In this document: in pieces, positions 63,201-64,000 of the stretch
Layout: each line of letters opens with the position of its first letter
How positions within the stretch are numbered: the first letter of the stretch is position 1
From: Pricia antarctica
Lineage (GTDB): Bacteria; Bacteroidota; Bacteroidia; Flavobacteriales; Flavobacteriaceae
Length of the DNA stretch: 64,000 bases
Direction: 5' to 3'
Assembly: GCF_900101815.1 (NCBI RefSeq)
Contig: NZ_FNAO01000002.1
Span: 310,001-374,000 of the forward strand
The notes under the pieces: model-generated
The model's input: the letters and a program-made list of their open reading frames with translations, nothing else
What the model was told of the DNA's origin: nothing
The model's database searches: none
Position numbers and translations under genes: made by a program

Positions 63201-64000
63201 ATGGACGATTACTCCAAACTTTTTAATTTTGAATTGGATATTGTTCAGTTTCAGCATTTCTATATCTATTTTGTAATTACTGCCATCATTGCATTTTATT
63301 TGACTGTTAAAAGTGCATCAAAATATAAGTTTGTATTATTTTTCATATCATTTTTTTTGCTTACTGGCAACCTAAACGATTTATTGACCATTAAAATACC
63401 TGGTTTTAGTCTTTTCGAAATACAGCCCGATAGATTTCTCTTTGTTTTGCTATCATTTTTTATAGTAGGAAAAACCTTATTTTCTAGATACAGGCCACAG
63501 TTTAGGTTCGAGAGAAGAGTACCTTGGTTCGAAGTAGCACTTTTTTCCTATGTCATTATGCTAACGGCTTCACAGCTTTTCAACATATCGGAAATTGGTG
63601 TTGGCTATGCATTAAAAACTATTCTCGATGCTCTGGGGTTTATGGTAATTATGATAGGGATATCTCTAATGGCTGATAGGCCTTCTTACGACCTAATTGG
63701 AAAGTCGATAATTATTGGTGCGATAGGGTCTAGCATGGTTAGTCTTGTCCAATTATCCGTAGACCCTTACTTTCTCCGTATTGGCGATAATAGACTAGCC
63801 GTGGGAACTCTTTTAAGAGCAAACGGAATCTTTTCCGCTGAATATTTTAATTCATACTACCTCATAATCGCAATAGTGTGGACCTTAATTATAGTTAAAA
63901 GCAATCAGTGGAAAATTTCTTTGATAACCCTATATTCTCTTGGGGTTTTATCCTCCTTTCAGAGAATGAGTTGGTTGATTTTGATTTTGATACTTTTAAC
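63201..64000 (+). CDS. O-antigen polymerase/ligase-like membrane protein (3' end outside)
   Basis: ATG at 63201 opens a frame that runs past the window end (at least 266 residues). It is highly hydrophobic with about seven helices so far, and polar loops such as R-A-N-G-I-F-S-A-E-Y-F-N typical of Wzy/WaaL (O-antigen ligase) proteins. It should polymerise or transfer the repeat units made in this locus. The rest of the gene is outside. Confidence 0.75.
   Translation, partial: MDDYSKLFNFELDIVQFQHFYIYFVITAIIAFYLTVKSASKYKFVLFFISFFLLTGNLNDLLTIKIPGFSLFEIQPDRFLFVLLSFFIVGKTLFSRYRPQFRFERRVPWFEVALFSYVIMLTASQLFNISEIGVGYALKTILDALGFMVIMIGISLMADRPSYDLIGKSIIIGAIGSSMVSLVQLSVDPYFLRIGDNRLAVGTLLRANGIFSAEYFNSYYLIIAIVWTLIIVKSNQWKISLITLYSLGVLSSFQRMSWLILILILL

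Overview
The window looks like the chromosome of a marine-type Flavobacteriaceae bacterium (Bacteroidota). The basis is SusC/SusD pairs, conjugation genes of the Bacteroidetes Tra type (TraE/F/G/I/J/K/M/N, MobA/B/C, RteC), weak Shine-Dalgarno sequences with a few TAnnTTTG-like promoter boxes, and abundant Lys/Ile/Asn codons at moderate GC. No genus is claimed. There is no rRNA, CRISPR array or recognisable transposase.

Region 1 (1-17.7 kb) is a copper/heavy-metal resistance block. It holds a chain of DUF3347 proteins, a CxxCH haem-binding protein, a DUF2231-type membrane protein, a YceI protein, a K+ channel, a permease, two Cu+-type P1B ATPases, a DUF305 protein, a CusB-like RND adaptor, two paralogous regulators with an HMA-like CxxC segment ahead of an AraC HTH, a Cys-rich four-helix copper-storage protein, a sorbosone-dehydrogenase-like protein, a CopZ-like chaperone and an MtfA-like protease. 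At least two genes here are damaged: a DUF3347 gene with a frameshift in its signal peptide and a truncated NTF2-like gene. Several small membrane proteins fill the gaps.

Region 2 (17.7-38.75 kb) is the backbone of an integrative conjugative element (ICE). It contains a short asparaginase-like gene with a 7TM-LuxR regulator, rteC, a small HTH protein, a replication-type module (winged-helix protein, DnaC-like ATPase, EEP nuclease) and an amidase. The tra operon follows on the plus strand, and the mob genes (coupling protein, relaxase, MobA) lie on the minus strand. A stem-loop-rich candidate oriT sits at about 35.46-35.55 kb. A leading-region-like set (hypothetical, RadC/JAB, SSB, DUF932) ends at a tRNA-Arg(TCT) gene flanked by paired TGTGCGT repeats. 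The metal genes are probably ICE cargo. The other ICE end and the integrase are not visible and probably lie left of the window.

Region 3 (38.75-52 kb) is ordinary chromosome: tRNA-Arg with a 41-nt partial copy beside it, a giant SGNH/dehydrogenase/cytochrome c lipoprotein, a SusC/SusD pair, both subunits of methylmalonyl-CoA mutase, and a toxin-antitoxin pair.

Region 4 (52-64 kb) is a surface polysaccharide locus: GDP-fucose synthesis (gmd, fcl), part of a UDP-2,3-diacetamido-uronate route (WbpD-, WbpB- and WecB/WbpI-like), an initiating sugar transferase, Wza- and Wzc-like export proteins, and a Wzy-like polymerase that runs off the right edge.
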